A stretch of DNA of 64,000 bases from Bacillota bacterium (GTDB lineage Bacteria; Bacillota; UBA4882; UBA10575): positions 1-64,000 of the forward strand of contig JAAYHQ010000079.1 in the NCBI GenBank assembly GCA_012727425.1, read 5' to 3'. Below are positions 1-7,604 of the stretch, piece by piece. Numbering within the stretch: position 1 is the first letter of the stretch; each line of letters begins with the position of its first letter. The position numbers and the translations under genes are program-made. The notes beneath the pieces were generated by a model, which was given only the letters and a program-made list of their open reading frames with translations, made no database searches and had not been told where the DNA came from.

Positions 1-126
1 AGAAATGAAACTTTACCGTTTCTCACCTAGGGTAATGGCTGCTTCTATTCCTTGCGGTCCGGCCTGCCCGGTCCGCATTAACAAAAAGTTAAAGCAAAAA
101 TCGGGTTCTAAAATTCTATTTTTTTC

Positions 127-155
127 TTGACAAAAGACTGTTAACGTGGTAATAT
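127..155 (+). promoter_or_regulatory. Sigma-A promoter of tRNA-Asn
   Basis: TTGACA at 127-132 and TAATAT at 150-155 are separated by exactly 17 bases, ending 16 bases before the mature tRNA. This is a near-perfect housekeeping promoter. Bases 1-126 hold no gene I can support. Confidence 0.85.
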
Positions 156-171
156 AACAAATGCAAGGCGT

Positions 172-246
172 TCCTCGATAGCTCAACGGTAGAGCACCCG
201 GCTGTTAACCGGGCGGTTGTTGGTTCGAATCCAACTCGGGGAGCCA
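172..246 (+). tRNA. tRNA-Asn (GTT anticodon)
   Basis: The sequence folds as a complete cloverleaf. The acceptor stem TCCTCGA pairs with TCGGGGA (one wobble), the D stem is GCTC/GAGC, the anticodon stem CCCGG/CCGGG encloses loop CTGTTAA with anticodon GTT, and the T arm is GTTGG-TTCGAAT-CCAAC. The 3' CCA is encoded. It decodes asparagine codons. It stands alone behind its own promoter. Confidence 0.97.
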
Positions 247-284
247 TTTTTTTAAAGTTTTGTACTGATCAGCAGGGAAAATGT

Positions 285-313
285 TTGACAAAGCCTGTCC
301 GATCAGTTATAAT
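285..313 (+). promoter_or_regulatory. Consensus sigma-A promoter of the pilin-like operon
   Basis: TTGACA at 285-290 and TATAAT at 308-313 with a 17-base spacer form a perfect consensus promoter. Such strength upstream of a leader with a terminator suggests that expression is controlled after initiation. Confidence 0.9.
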
Positions 314-319
314 AAGGCG

Positions 320-460
320 AACTAAAAACAGAATATAACATTTCTCATCTGAGTCATTAGCGAGGCGATGATTCTCAGGCTTTAACTGGTCACTTGGCTT
401 GAGATGAGCGAGTAGTGAAACCGGCGCTAAAGGTGTTGTTGCCTTTAGGCCGGTTTTTTT
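320..460 (+). promoter_or_regulatory. Structured leader with terminator and antiterminator (unassigned riboswitch-like attenuator)
   Basis: CTCATCT (344-350) can pair with AGATGAG (402-408), enclosing a hairpin made by 349-357 with 368-378. A terminator follows: CCGGC (421-425) with GCCGG (449-453) and CTAAAGG (427-433) with CCTTTAG (442-448), then seven T at 454-460. CTGGTCAC (386-393) can instead pair with GTGA-AA-CCGG (415-424), which would break the terminator. This is the usual design of a transcription attenuator. I could not match it to GEMM, T-box, SAM, lysine, TPP, M-box or other classes I know. The gene downstream is a secreted pilin-like protein. Confidence 0.6.
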
Positions 461-500
461 GTGTTAAAATTTTGCGATTAATCAAGGAGGGATCTTTACC

Positions 501-992
501 ATGCGGAGAGAAATGAGAATATTAATGCCCATTATTTTCTTGGTCTTCGTTTTTGGGACAACCTTTGCCATCCAGAAAAGCCACGATATAATTGTCACGA
601 TCCCGGAGATTGCCGAGTTGGAGTTGTCGACGGACAGCATTGATTTAGGCAGCTTTTTGGTGGGGAGCATGCTCCAGGAGCGGGTTGTGTCCACAACACC
701 CCTAAGGGTTACGTACCGTTGCAATCATAGGGATGGCTGGGCATTAAAGGTTTCGGCGACCGCATTCCAAAATGCGGTAGACCCCAGCGTCACGATCCCC
801 GTTGATTACCTTTATTTTGGAACGGAGCCGGACAAAACCGATCAACGGATGTCCGAAACCGAGGTTGTTGTTGCATCCGGTCTGGAACCGGTCAATACGA
901 GCACCGAGATTTACTACGCCATGGAATTACCGGAGAATGCCTACGCGGGTGAATACAGCAGCACCGTTACCTATACGTTGGTGACCCTTTAG
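501..992 (+). CDS. Secreted pilin-like beta-sandwich protein A
   Basis: A 163-residue protein with an N-terminal signal peptide (cleavage near residue 23, after TFA) and no further membrane segment. The mature part is beta-rich. It has a TYRCN motif near residue 72 followed by a Trp, and ends in a strand of the form GEYSSTVTYTLV, like the last strand of fimbrial or coat-U-type subunits. Related patterns recur in the proteins at 1944, 2460 and 3137, so it is one of four paralogues. AGGAGG lies 10 bases before the ATG. It is first in the operon behind the attenuator leader. A structural fibre or surface subunit is inferred; no exact family was recognised. Confidence 0.7.
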   Translation: MRREMRILMPIIFLVFVFGTTFAIQKSHDIIVTIPEIAELELSTDSIDLGSFLVGSMLQERVVSTTPLRVTYRCNHRDGWALKVSATAFQNAVDPSVTIPVDYLYFGTEPDKTDQRMSETEVVVASGLEPVNTSTEIYYAMELPENAYAGEYSSTVTYTLVTL

Positions 993-1044
993 TTTACATA
1001 TAGAGGCAACCAAGAGTGTGAAGTAGGTGTGAAACATCAAAGTG

Positions 1045-1857
1045 ATGAAACCAATCCTCAAGCGATGGCGAAGTTGGCTTTTGCTCACCTTTTTGGTGGG
1101 CTTTTTGTCCTTGACGGGGTTGACAAACAGTATCTCCGTGACGCCGCCCCGCTTGATGTTTACAGTGGACGGTGGCGACTATTTTGAAGGCCAGATTGAG
1201 GTCTACGGTGACCCGGATAAAGAGATCAGAGTAAAAACCTACTTTATGGATTGGGATCTAGACTTGGAGGGGACCGTTCAGTTTTATACCGATCCGGGCC
1301 AGGTGGAACGGTCCGCCACCCCTTGGCTGCGGATTGAGCCGACCGAGTTTGTGTTACCGGCCGGCAGCAAAAAAATCGTCACGATCCGCGGGCAGGTGCC
1401 GTTGGGAACCGCGCCCGGCGATTATTGGAGCATGTTCTTTGTGGAGTTCCTTCCGTATTCGGCGTTACCCGCCAGCGGCATGCGGATGAGTGGCCGGGTG
1501 GGGGGGAGCATCACCGTGACCGTGCCCGGAACGGTGACTACGAAAGGGCGGATTGATGCCTTTACCATCCAAAGCACGCTGGTGAATGGACGACCGGGAG
1601 TCACCGCGCGCCTCGTCTTTGTAAATGAAGGCGATTCCGTTTTGGAGCCGTCGGGACGCATTGAAATTAAAGATCTCCAGAACAAACGGGTGGGGCTGGT
1701 GACCATCCCGCTCAGTAAAGTTCTGCCCCAGAGCCGGCGGGAGATTCGGATCCAAGAGGAACTGCGGCTCAAGCCGGGGAGTTACGTGGCGATTGCCGTG
1801 GTGGATTATGGCGGTGCCAAGCTGGCCGGCTACCAAGTGGTCTTTACGGTGCTATAG
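1045..1857 (+). CDS. PapD-like (fimbrial-chaperone-type) secreted protein
   Basis: A 270-residue exported protein with a hydrophobic signal near residues 12-30. The first mature Ig-like domain starts with ISVTPPRLMF and contains TPWLRIEPTEFVLPAGSKK followed by V.IRGQVPLG and GDYWSMFF. This is the layout of PapD/FimC-type periplasmic chaperones, and also of the DUF916 domain of Gram-positive WxL-interacting proteins. A second beta domain follows from about residue 150. No C-terminal membrane helix is evident, which argues against a WxL-interacting protein. It sits between pilin-like genes, as chaperone genes do. ATG 1045 is preferred over GTG 1042; the ribosome binding site is weak. Confidence 0.7.
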   Translation: MKPILKRWRSWLLLTFLVGFLSLTGLTNSISVTPPRLMFTVDGGDYFEGQIEVYGDPDKEIRVKTYFMDWDLDLEGTVQFYTDPGQVERSATPWLRIEPTEFVLPAGSKKIVTIRGQVPLGTAPGDYWSMFFVEFLPYSALPASGMRMSGRVGGSITVTVPGTVTTKGRIDAFTIQSTLVNGRPGVTARLVFVNEGDSVLEPSGRIEIKDLQNKRVGLVTIPLSKVLPQSRREIRIQEELRLKPGSYVAIAVVDYGGAKLAGYQVVFTVL

Positions 1858-1943
1858 AAGAGGGTTCTGGGCGTGGCGGTGGCGGGACCGTCGTAAAGGT
1901 GGACGGCCCCGGTCAGGTGCGGAAGAGGAAAAGGAGGGCAACT

Positions 1944-2447
1944 ATGGACAAGCGCTGGTGGCGGTGGGGAATGATCCTTATTCTACCTGCTTTTTTCCTG
2001 GCGGCACAACCGACCAAAATGGCCGATTGTGTCCTGGAATTGTATATTATTCCCGAACGGATCGAACTCGCCCTTTCGGTACCCGCTGTCGATCTGGGGG
2101 AACCGCGCCGCGTGAACGGACGCCTTTATTATGAACGGATCAACGCGGTTCAGGTTGATTACCGTTGCAATATCCAGGACGATTGGGAGGTCCGGATTTC
2201 GGCCGACGATCTCCGGGACGGGAACCGGACCATCCCCATTGCCCGGTTGCAATGGCGGACGGAAGACGGCACATACCAGAATATGCCGGCAAGCGGCCGG
2301 TATGTGGTGTTGGCCCGCAAAAGAGACCACCAGCCGCGTACCGGTCTGCGGTATAGTAAAAAAATCTCCTACCGTCTGGAATTAAGGGGTGACGAATGGG
2401 GAGGAACTTATACGGCGCCCATAACGTACACTCTGTTTGTGCCTTAG
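1944..2447 (+). CDS. Secreted pilin-like protein B
   Basis: A 167-residue exported protein with a signal peptide at residues 1-25. It shares with its neighbours a VDYRCN-x-W core, an LQWRTEDGTYQNMPASG segment, and a C-terminal YRLELRGDEWGGTYTAP strand pair ending ITYTLFVP. The ATG is chosen because AAGGAGGG precedes it; the longer frame from 1899 adds only an Arg-rich, unlikely N terminus. One Cys lies just after the signal, but the context is not a lipobox. Likely a fibre subunit handled by the adjacent chaperone-like protein. Confidence 0.68.
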   Translation: MDKRWWRWGMILILPAFFLAAQPTKMADCVLELYIIPERIELALSVPAVDLGEPRRVNGRLYYERINAVQVDYRCNIQDDWEVRISADDLRDGNRTIPIARLQWRTEDGTYQNMPASGRYVVLARKRDHQPRTGLRYSKKISYRLELRGDEWGGTYTAPITYTLFVP

Positions 2448-2459
2448 GAGGTGGGCTTG

Positions 2460-2936
2460 ATGGGGAAGAACCGGGTTTGCCTATTGCTGCTGGGATTGCT
2501 TCTGGCGGCGGTGCTGGTGCCCTTTCGCGCCCAGGGTGTGGATGTGGAATTTGGCGCGCTCCTTTCGCTGGGTAATTCCGTAGCCAACCTGGGGGAACTG
2601 AAGACCGATCCCTTTGACCCGACCCTTGAGTATTTTGAGGCGGAGAACGCCATCTCCTTTAATGTACTGGTGCTCTTTGGCCAATGGCAACTGCTTCTTT
2701 CCGGGGAAGATTTTGTTTCCGGGGGGGAGCGGATCCCCCTGGAGCGGCTGGAGTGGAAGCTGCAGAGCGGCAGTTACCGGCGGATGCCGGCGCCGGGTAA
2801 AAACCAGGAAGTAGCGCGGTATTCCGGTCTTTTGCGCCTGTACAGCGATTATTTATCTTTTCGCCTGGTCTTAAGGGGGGACGAAAGTCCCGGTCGCTAC
2901 AATAGTACACTAACGTTAACCTTAGTTAACCTGTGA
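2460..2936 (+). CDS. Secreted pilin-like protein C
   Basis: A 158-residue protein with a signal peptide (hydrophobic residues 7-22). It shows the family pattern: a WQLLLSGEDF core strand, RLEWKLQSGSYRRMPAPGK, then FRLVLRGDESPGRYNSTL and a C-terminal TLTLVNL. AGGAGGTG overlaps the end of the preceding gene and sits 6 bases before the ATG, so translation is probably coupled to pilin-like B. It ends just before the promoter and riboswitch of pilin-like D. Confidence 0.67.
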   Translation: MGKNRVCLLLLGLLLAAVLVPFRAQGVDVEFGALLSLGNSVANLGELKTDPFDPTLEYFEAENAISFNVLVLFGQWQLLLSGEDFVSGGERIPLERLEWKLQSGSYRRMPAPGKNQEVARYSGLLRLYSDYLSFRLVLRGDESPGRYNSTLTLTLVNL

Positions 2937-2940
2937 AGGA

Positions 2941-2969
2941 TTGCCAATTGTTGAAAAATAATATATAAT
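2941..2969 (+). promoter_or_regulatory. Promoter of the riboswitch-controlled pilin-like gene
   Basis: TTGCCA (2941-2946) and TATAAT (2964-2969) are spaced by 17 bases. Transcription would start near 2976, just ahead of the GEMM fold. Confidence 0.75.
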
Positions 2970-2984
2970 AAAACTGAAAAGAGA

Positions 2985-3106
2985 AAAGCGAAGGATTTTA
3001 CGATAAGGGCAAACCCGTCGAAAGACGGGGGCGCAAAGCTACGGGTCTAAAGTGGTAACACTATGATCGCCGGGCCGCCGAAAAAATCCGTTTTGTTTTT
3101 TTGGCG
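2985..3106 (+). promoter_or_regulatory. Cyclic di-GMP-I (GEMM) riboswitch
   Basis: The diagnostic GEMM segments appear in order: AGGGCAAACC at 3006-3015, a hairpin CCCGTC-GAAA-GACGGG (3014-3029), GGCGCAAAGC (3030-3039), ACGGGTCTAAAG, and CGCCGGGCCGCCG near 3068-3080. P1 is GGATTTT (2993-2999) with AAAATCC (3083-3089). A competing hairpin, CGCCGAAAAAA (3076-3086) with TTTTTTTGGCG (3096-3106), would break P1, so it is a plausible expression platform. Whether ligand turns the gene on or off is not decided by sequence. The GGGC form fits c-di-GMP rather than the cGAMP variant. Confidence 0.9.
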
Positions 3107-3136
3107 TCCCTGCGTCTGTGGAGGGAGGAGGAAGAC

Positions 3137-3673
3137 GTGAAAAACTCCCGATTGGTTCCGCAGTTTGCGGGGATTTTGCTATTAATCATGTCATTGATAG
3201 GTTCATGGCCGGTGTTTCAGGTTGAGGCCGCCGGGCAACATGCCCACCATAAGCTTCGGGTCGAGATCCCAGAGATTCTGAAGATGGAGATGGGTTCCGG
3301 CGAGATCACCTTTGATCTGACCCGTGCCAACCCGGAAGAGCCCTACCCGGCACCGACCTATCCCTTCTACTATACACCGACTTCCACGGAGAAGTACATC
3401 CCGGTGCGGGTCTTCTCTAACGGAAGAAAAGAATGGCGCCTCCTTATTAGTGGGGTGAGCGAACAAGGTTTGGCTGAGGGGGCTATCGAATGGTCGCTGG
3501 ATGGGACCAACTGGCAGCCGCTCAGGGTCACGGAGCAGATTCTCACCACCGGCGGCTATACCAATGGCTGGCAGGAACTGAAGGTTTACTTTCGCTTGGT
3601 ATTATTCGGTCCGGAACACGCCGGACCCGGTCAGTATAAGGTGCAGGTCAATTACCAGTTGTCTTCCGTATAG
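3137..3673 (+). CDS. Secreted pilin-like protein D under c-di-GMP riboswitch control
   Basis: A 178-residue protein with a signal peptide (residues 8-32, cleavage after VEA). The mature part has HKLRVEIPEILKMEMGSG, matching the IVTIPEIAELELS start of pilin-like A. It also has EWRLLISGVS, IEWSLDGTNWQPLRV, and a last strand GPGQYKVQVNYQLSSV. The start is GTG 3137 because GGAGGAGG precedes it; the longer frame begins inside the riboswitch platform. It is monocistronic and its 3' end overlaps the convergent usher-like gene by 22 bases. It may be a tip or major subunit whose amount follows c-di-GMP. Confidence 0.72.
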   Translation: MKNSRLVPQFAGILLLIMSLIGSWPVFQVEAAGQHAHHKLRVEIPEILKMEMGSGEITFDLTRANPEEPYPAPTYPFYYTPTSTEKYIPVRVFSNGRKEWRLLISGVSEQGLAEGAIEWSLDGTNWQPLRVTEQILTTGGYTNGWQELKVYFRLVLFGPEHAGPGQYKVQVNYQLSSV

Positions 3674-6342
3674 AACTCCCCAACCTCCAGAGGCAGGTTC
3701 TCTTCATGGAAGAACTCGATCTCCCTTGGTACGGGACGAACCGGAATGGCGAGGTGAAGCGGCGAAACCGCCGTGATTTCTAAACTGACCGGTTCTGGTT
3801 GTTCATAAACTTCTGCCAAAGCAGGGTCGTTAAAGATTACTGCCAAGTGGTATTCACCCGGGAGCAGGGTGAGGAAAAAGGCGCCGCTCAGATCGGCGCT
3901 TTTTTCCATGACCAAAGTGCCATGGTGATCATAGACGGCAATGCTGACCGGGGTCAATGCGGGATGCGCTGTTGCCAACAGATGGTCCGTGCTGGTGTCG
4001 ACGAAGATCCGGCCGTAGATTTCTGTCGGCGGCAGGTAGGGCAGCAAAACCGCCACGGATTTTTGCGGCTCGGCGATGATCTCTTTTCTGGCTTGTACCG
4101 CATAGTACCCGCTGAATTGGGTGGGAATCTCAATATAATGGGTTCCGGAGCCGACGAAAGCAATCTCCCAGTTGCCGTCGGTGTCAGTGACCGTTTCCTG
4201 GCGGCCGTTCAGGACGATGGGTAGTCCGGCGAGGACCGGTTCATTGGTGCTATACAATCCGTTCCGGTCCAGATCGACAAAGGCTTTGCCGTGCAGGCCC
4301 GACCAAGGTGACGGGATGTGGAAGCGATCCTCATGTTGGAGCCGGAAACTCATACTATAAACCGGTTCCTGTTCATGATAAAACAGTTGGGCCAAGATCT
4401 GCCAGGAGGTGCCCGGGGTCATTTGGGCGCTGAACCCCGTTTGGAAGAAAGATATTTTGCTCTGTGCTTCCGACAGGTCCCAATGGACCAACCCGAAACA
4501 GTTCCAGGGGTGGTGGACGGGGGTGTAACGCCAGCGCACCCCGATCTCGGGCCGGTTGCTTAGGGTGGACTGCTCATATGTGAAGGTTTCGTTCAATTGT
4601 GTTTCCAGATAATTTTCGGGTGTGAACCGCCAGCGGTACCGGCTGCTTAACAGCAATGACTGGCGGAAGAGGGGCAGGTCCTCATGGATGTAATTGGCCG
4701 CAAAACTGAAGACGTTTCGAGTGTGGCGCCAGGTAGTCCCAGCTTTGATCTCGTTGATCCGCCCGTCGGAACGGCGGGTATGCGCCAGACCGAACCGGTA
4801 GTCGCCGGCGGTTAATTCGGCCCATACTTTGTTGCTCCGGAGCAAAGGAGTGCTCGGTTGTTCCTCCTCCCGCCAGGTGTAACCGGAAGCGAGACGCAGA
4901 TTGTTGCGGGTATAGGTGTGGCCGGCGAAGGCCAATTCGTCAAAGGCGGTCAGGGTGTAAAAGTCGGTGCCTTTATTGAATTCCCCGCTGAGCTCCCAGT
5001 CTTCCGCCCGCCAGTTCACGCCGATTCCGCCCTGGGTGAGGGGACTGTCCTCACCAAAACCGACGGCGCCGTTGGTGGTTACTTTCCAGCCATAAAGCGG
5101 GGAAGCATAAAGTTGGTACGTGCCGGAGAGTGCGTGTTGGTAGTAGCGTTCCGGTTCCAGATTTTGCAGATAGTTAAGGCGCAGATTGGCCCGGGGCAGC
5201 ATGAGGGTTGTGCCCCACCACACAGGAGTAGCGTCGGCAGTGGAGGGCCCCACCCAAAGGCGCCAGGGGAGCGTCCTCTGGTCCTGGAAGTAAAGGAAGG
5301 ATGAGTAGGTGGGTGGCGGGATCGGACCGTCCCAGTTATGCCCCAAGGTGCCCAGGCGTAAGGTCCACTGGTCACCGGTCACCCCCAAGAAGGCGGTGGT
5401 TGGGGGCGGGGCTTCGTGGGTGCCACTGAAAAAAACGTCGATCCGGGTCGAGGAGGACAGATCGCTGCCGGTGCGCCAGATTAGATTCCAAGGCAAGTTT
5501 GTCCCGGGGGTCGGCGGCAGATAATTAAAGTTGACAGCGGAACTGATGGGAATCACCAGTTCTTGATCGCGATGGGCGCTTTGGGTCCCGGTCACCAAGA
5601 TCTTCACCTTTAAAGCCGGGGCTTCGGGACCGCTGCCCTGCAGACGCACGACGATCTCTTCCATGGTGCCCGCCGGCGTTGCCGCGGGGACCTGACAACG
5701 CAGGAGGATGTCCCGGGTCTGGCCGGGGTCAAGCGGGTTTTTGGTTGGGTTGTGCCAATAGACGGGCCAGCCCTTTTCCGAGAGGATCTCCAGATCTAGT
5801 TGTTCGGCGGTTGTTCCCAAGTTGAGCAGACGGGCGGAGATTAAAACCTCGGTCCCCGCTTCCGCCCGGTAGAGGGGCAGTGGTTCCCATTTCAGTTGGC
5901 GAACGGCTTTGACCTTTGTCCGCACGGTATAAACTCTTTCGTTATTACTCCCGCTTAAAACCAGGTGTAACTCGTCCTCCGTTCCCGCCGTCACCGTTGC
6001 CGGAACCAGAAGCGAACAAACCACATACGCTTCGCCACCGGGGGCCAACACCAGTTCACCGGTGGGGCCGAGCAGGGGCCAGCCTTGTGTGGAGTGGGCC
6101 TTCGCTTCCAGGAAGACGGTTTCGGCTGTGCGGTTTTCGACCCGGAAAATATACGTGACCACCTCGGCGGGGTCCACCTCTTGGTCCGGGGGTAAAGTGA
6201 CAAAGATGCCGGCCGCGAAAAGGGCTTCGGCGGCGCGGACGCCGAGGGAGGAAAGACCGATCAGGACAAGAACGATCAAGCCGGAAACAAGCGGAGAAAG
6301 CTTCTGGTTGCGGCTCACCACTTTACGATCCAAAATGCCCAC
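3652..6342 (-). CDS. Usher-like outer-membrane beta-barrel protein with NEW3 and Sdr-like domains
   Basis: An 896-residue exported protein with a signal segment at about residues 17-39. Two NEW3/CARDB-like beta domains lie at about 45-250; each carries a PGG or PGQ turn followed by VPA and a TAGT or PAGT motif. About residues 265-680 consist of alternating, aromatic-rich short strands typical of an outer-membrane barrel. The C terminus carries an SdrD/carboxypeptidase-regulatory-like domain (GKAFVDLDRNGLYSTNEP, then TDTDGNW) and a second domain of this sort. Ushers such as TcfC/CooC carry comparable C-terminal features. It lies beside pilin- and chaperone-like genes, so secretion or assembly of those subunits is inferred. 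The GTG start at 6342 is uncertain. Confidence 0.72.
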   Translation of the reverse strand: MGILDRKVVSRNQKLSPLVSGLIVLVLIGLSSLGVRAAEALFAAGIFVTLPPDQEVDPAEVVTYIFRVENRTAETVFLEAKAHSTQGWPLLGPTGELVLAPGGEAYVVCSLLVPATVTAGTEDELHLVLSGSNNERVYTVRTKVKAVRQLKWEPLPLYRAEAGTEVLISARLLNLGTTAEQLDLEILSEKGWPVYWHNPTKNPLDPGQTRDILLRCQVPAATPAGTMEEIVVRLQGSGPEAPALKVKILVTGTQSAHRDQELVIPISSAVNFNYLPPTPGTNLPWNLIWRTGSDLSSSTRIDVFFSGTHEAPPPTTAFLGVTGDQWTLRLGTLGHNWDGPIPPPTYSSFLYFQDQRTLPWRLWVGPSTADATPVWWGTTLMLPRANLRLNYLQNLEPERYYQHALSGTYQLYASPLYGWKVTTNGAVGFGEDSPLTQGGIGVNWRAEDWELSGEFNKGTDFYTLTAFDELAFAGHTYTRNNLRLASGYTWREEEQPSTPLLRSNKVWAELTAGDYRFGLAHTRRSDGRINEIKAGTTWRHTRNVFSFAANYIHEDLPLFRQSLLLSSRYRWRFTPENYLETQLNETFTYEQSTLSNRPEIGVRWRYTPVHHPWNCFGLVHWDLSEAQSKISFFQTGFSAQMTPGTSWQILAQLFYHEQEPVYSMSFRLQHEDRFHIPSPWSGLHGKAFVDLDRNGLYSTNEPVLAGLPIVLNGRQETVTDTDGNWEIAFVGSGTHYIEIPTQFSGYYAVQARKEIIAEPQKSVAVLLPYLPPTEIYGRIFVDTSTDHLLATAHPALTPVSIAVYDHHGTLVMEKSADLSGAFFLTLLPGEYHLAVIFNDPALAEVYEQPEPVSLEITAVSPLHLAIPVRPVPREIEFFHEENLPLEVGEFYTEDNW

Positions 6343-6546
6343 CTTCCCTTAGGGTTTGCTGATGCAAAAGGTAGTTTCCTATGTCCGTTGAATTCAAGAA
6401 TAATAAGGAAAACCCTTTCTTTTCAAGGATAAATTAATAAAAAGTTAGAAATGCTACGGTGGAAATGGACCGGAAAGTAACGGGTTTAAAGGCTACCCAA
6501 AAAGGGGAGAATGAGAAGGAGAAAAAAAGAGTGAGGTGGCAGCCCC

Positions 6547-7590
6547 ATGACCGCCCGGTCTAAGTTACTCTCCCTGTTTCTGGTCCTCTCTTTGCAAGGA
6601 TGTAATCTGTGGGATTATTTGAACATCCCCGAACGGCAACCAACGGTTCCCCAAGGTAACCGCGGGGAAGCACGGGAACTGTTATCCTCCTTTCTGAACG
6701 CCCGGTTGGCGGATGAGAATGAAGACAAGCTCCGCGCCTATTTGAACGACGAAGCGTGGCATGACTACCAGAGTGGGGATTTAACCTTGCAGGCGGCGCC
6801 GAACCGGGAGTTTGTCGGGTATAAAATAATGGAAGAAGCGGATCTCACGGACGGACGCTATGCCTTCACCGTCAACCTGCAACTGCTGGACCGCAGCCAA
6901 CCGTACGGGGCGAACATCACCGAGGATCTGATCGTCAGTTTTAACGCCGATGAGTACCGGGTCGCCTCGGCCCGCCTCTTGAAAACCGTCGAAGTGCGGG
7001 GGGTCGGCACCGATCTGCTCTGGGTGCGGCGGGAAAAAGGGGAGACCACGGAAGTCAACCTCTATCGTCTGGCGGAATTTCCCCCGCGGTTGACGCCCCT
7101 GGGGGGTACGACGGAGCTGGAGGCCGGCCGGGCCGGGTACACCACGGTGATCTTAAACCCGGAAAACCGCCGTGTTGCTTTTGGCACGACGGGGACCAAC
7201 GGGGCTTTGGCCGTCTTGAAATGGACCGGCGAAACCCCCGAGCCGGAACAGGTCACCTTGGAACCGCTGGACCTTTATTACGGGCAACACGTAATTCTTC
7301 AGGCTTTTTCCCCGGACAGCCGTTATTTGGCGGTGGAAATTCGCAGTACCGCCGGTACGGATCGGGTTGAGGTCTATCAGGTTGACGAGAAAAACCGGCT
7401 CAATTTCCATCTGGATCAGGCCTTCCCGGTTGGTGAATATAATGTCTCCTTCCGGCAATGGGAACCGGACAGTAAAGCGTTCTTAATCCGGGTCAGCGCC
7501 GGGGTGGAAACAACGGGCGCGGAAGAAAAGATGGGGACTTGGCGAATTAATGTCCTCACCGGCGAGCGGGAAAAGGTGATTGGCGGGTAA
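6547..7590 (+). CDS. Predicted lipoprotein with PD40-like repeats
   Basis: A 347-residue protein whose signal ends in a lipobox, LSLQGC, with Cys at residue 19. Residues about 40-130 resemble a small alpha/beta domain that follows sporulation- or stress-type lipoproteins. Later segments such as NPENRRVAFGT and FSPDSRYLAVEI look like beta-propeller (PD40/WD-like) blades. Exact function was not recognised. It heads a tightly packed set with the DUF4330, ligase, CsaB and TagA genes, so a role in surface-polymer export or assembly is inferred. GAGGTGG precedes the ATG. Confidence 0.65.
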   Translation: MTARSKLLSLFLVLSLQGCNLWDYLNIPERQPTVPQGNRGEARELLSSFLNARLADENEDKLRAYLNDEAWHDYQSGDLTLQAAPNREFVGYKIMEEADLTDGRYAFTVNLQLLDRSQPYGANITEDLIVSFNADEYRVASARLLKTVEVRGVGTDLLWVRREKGETTEVNLYRLAEFPPRLTPLGGTTELEAGRAGYTTVILNPENRRVAFGTTGTNGALAVLKWTGETPEPEQVTLEPLDLYYGQHVILQAFSPDSRYLAVEIRSTAGTDRVEVYQVDEKNRLNFHLDQAFPVGEYNVSFRQWEPDSKAFLIRVSAGVETTGAEEKMGTWRINVLTGEREKVIGG

Positions 7591-7604
7591 AGGATGGGAA
7601 AACC

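Noticed and set aside
1..126. Possible minus-strand gene end (ITLGEKR then stop) or a 4.5S/SRP-like RNA
   Set aside because: The frame runs back through the tRNA promoter with no start, and the SRP GGAA apical loop and long pairing stem are absent.
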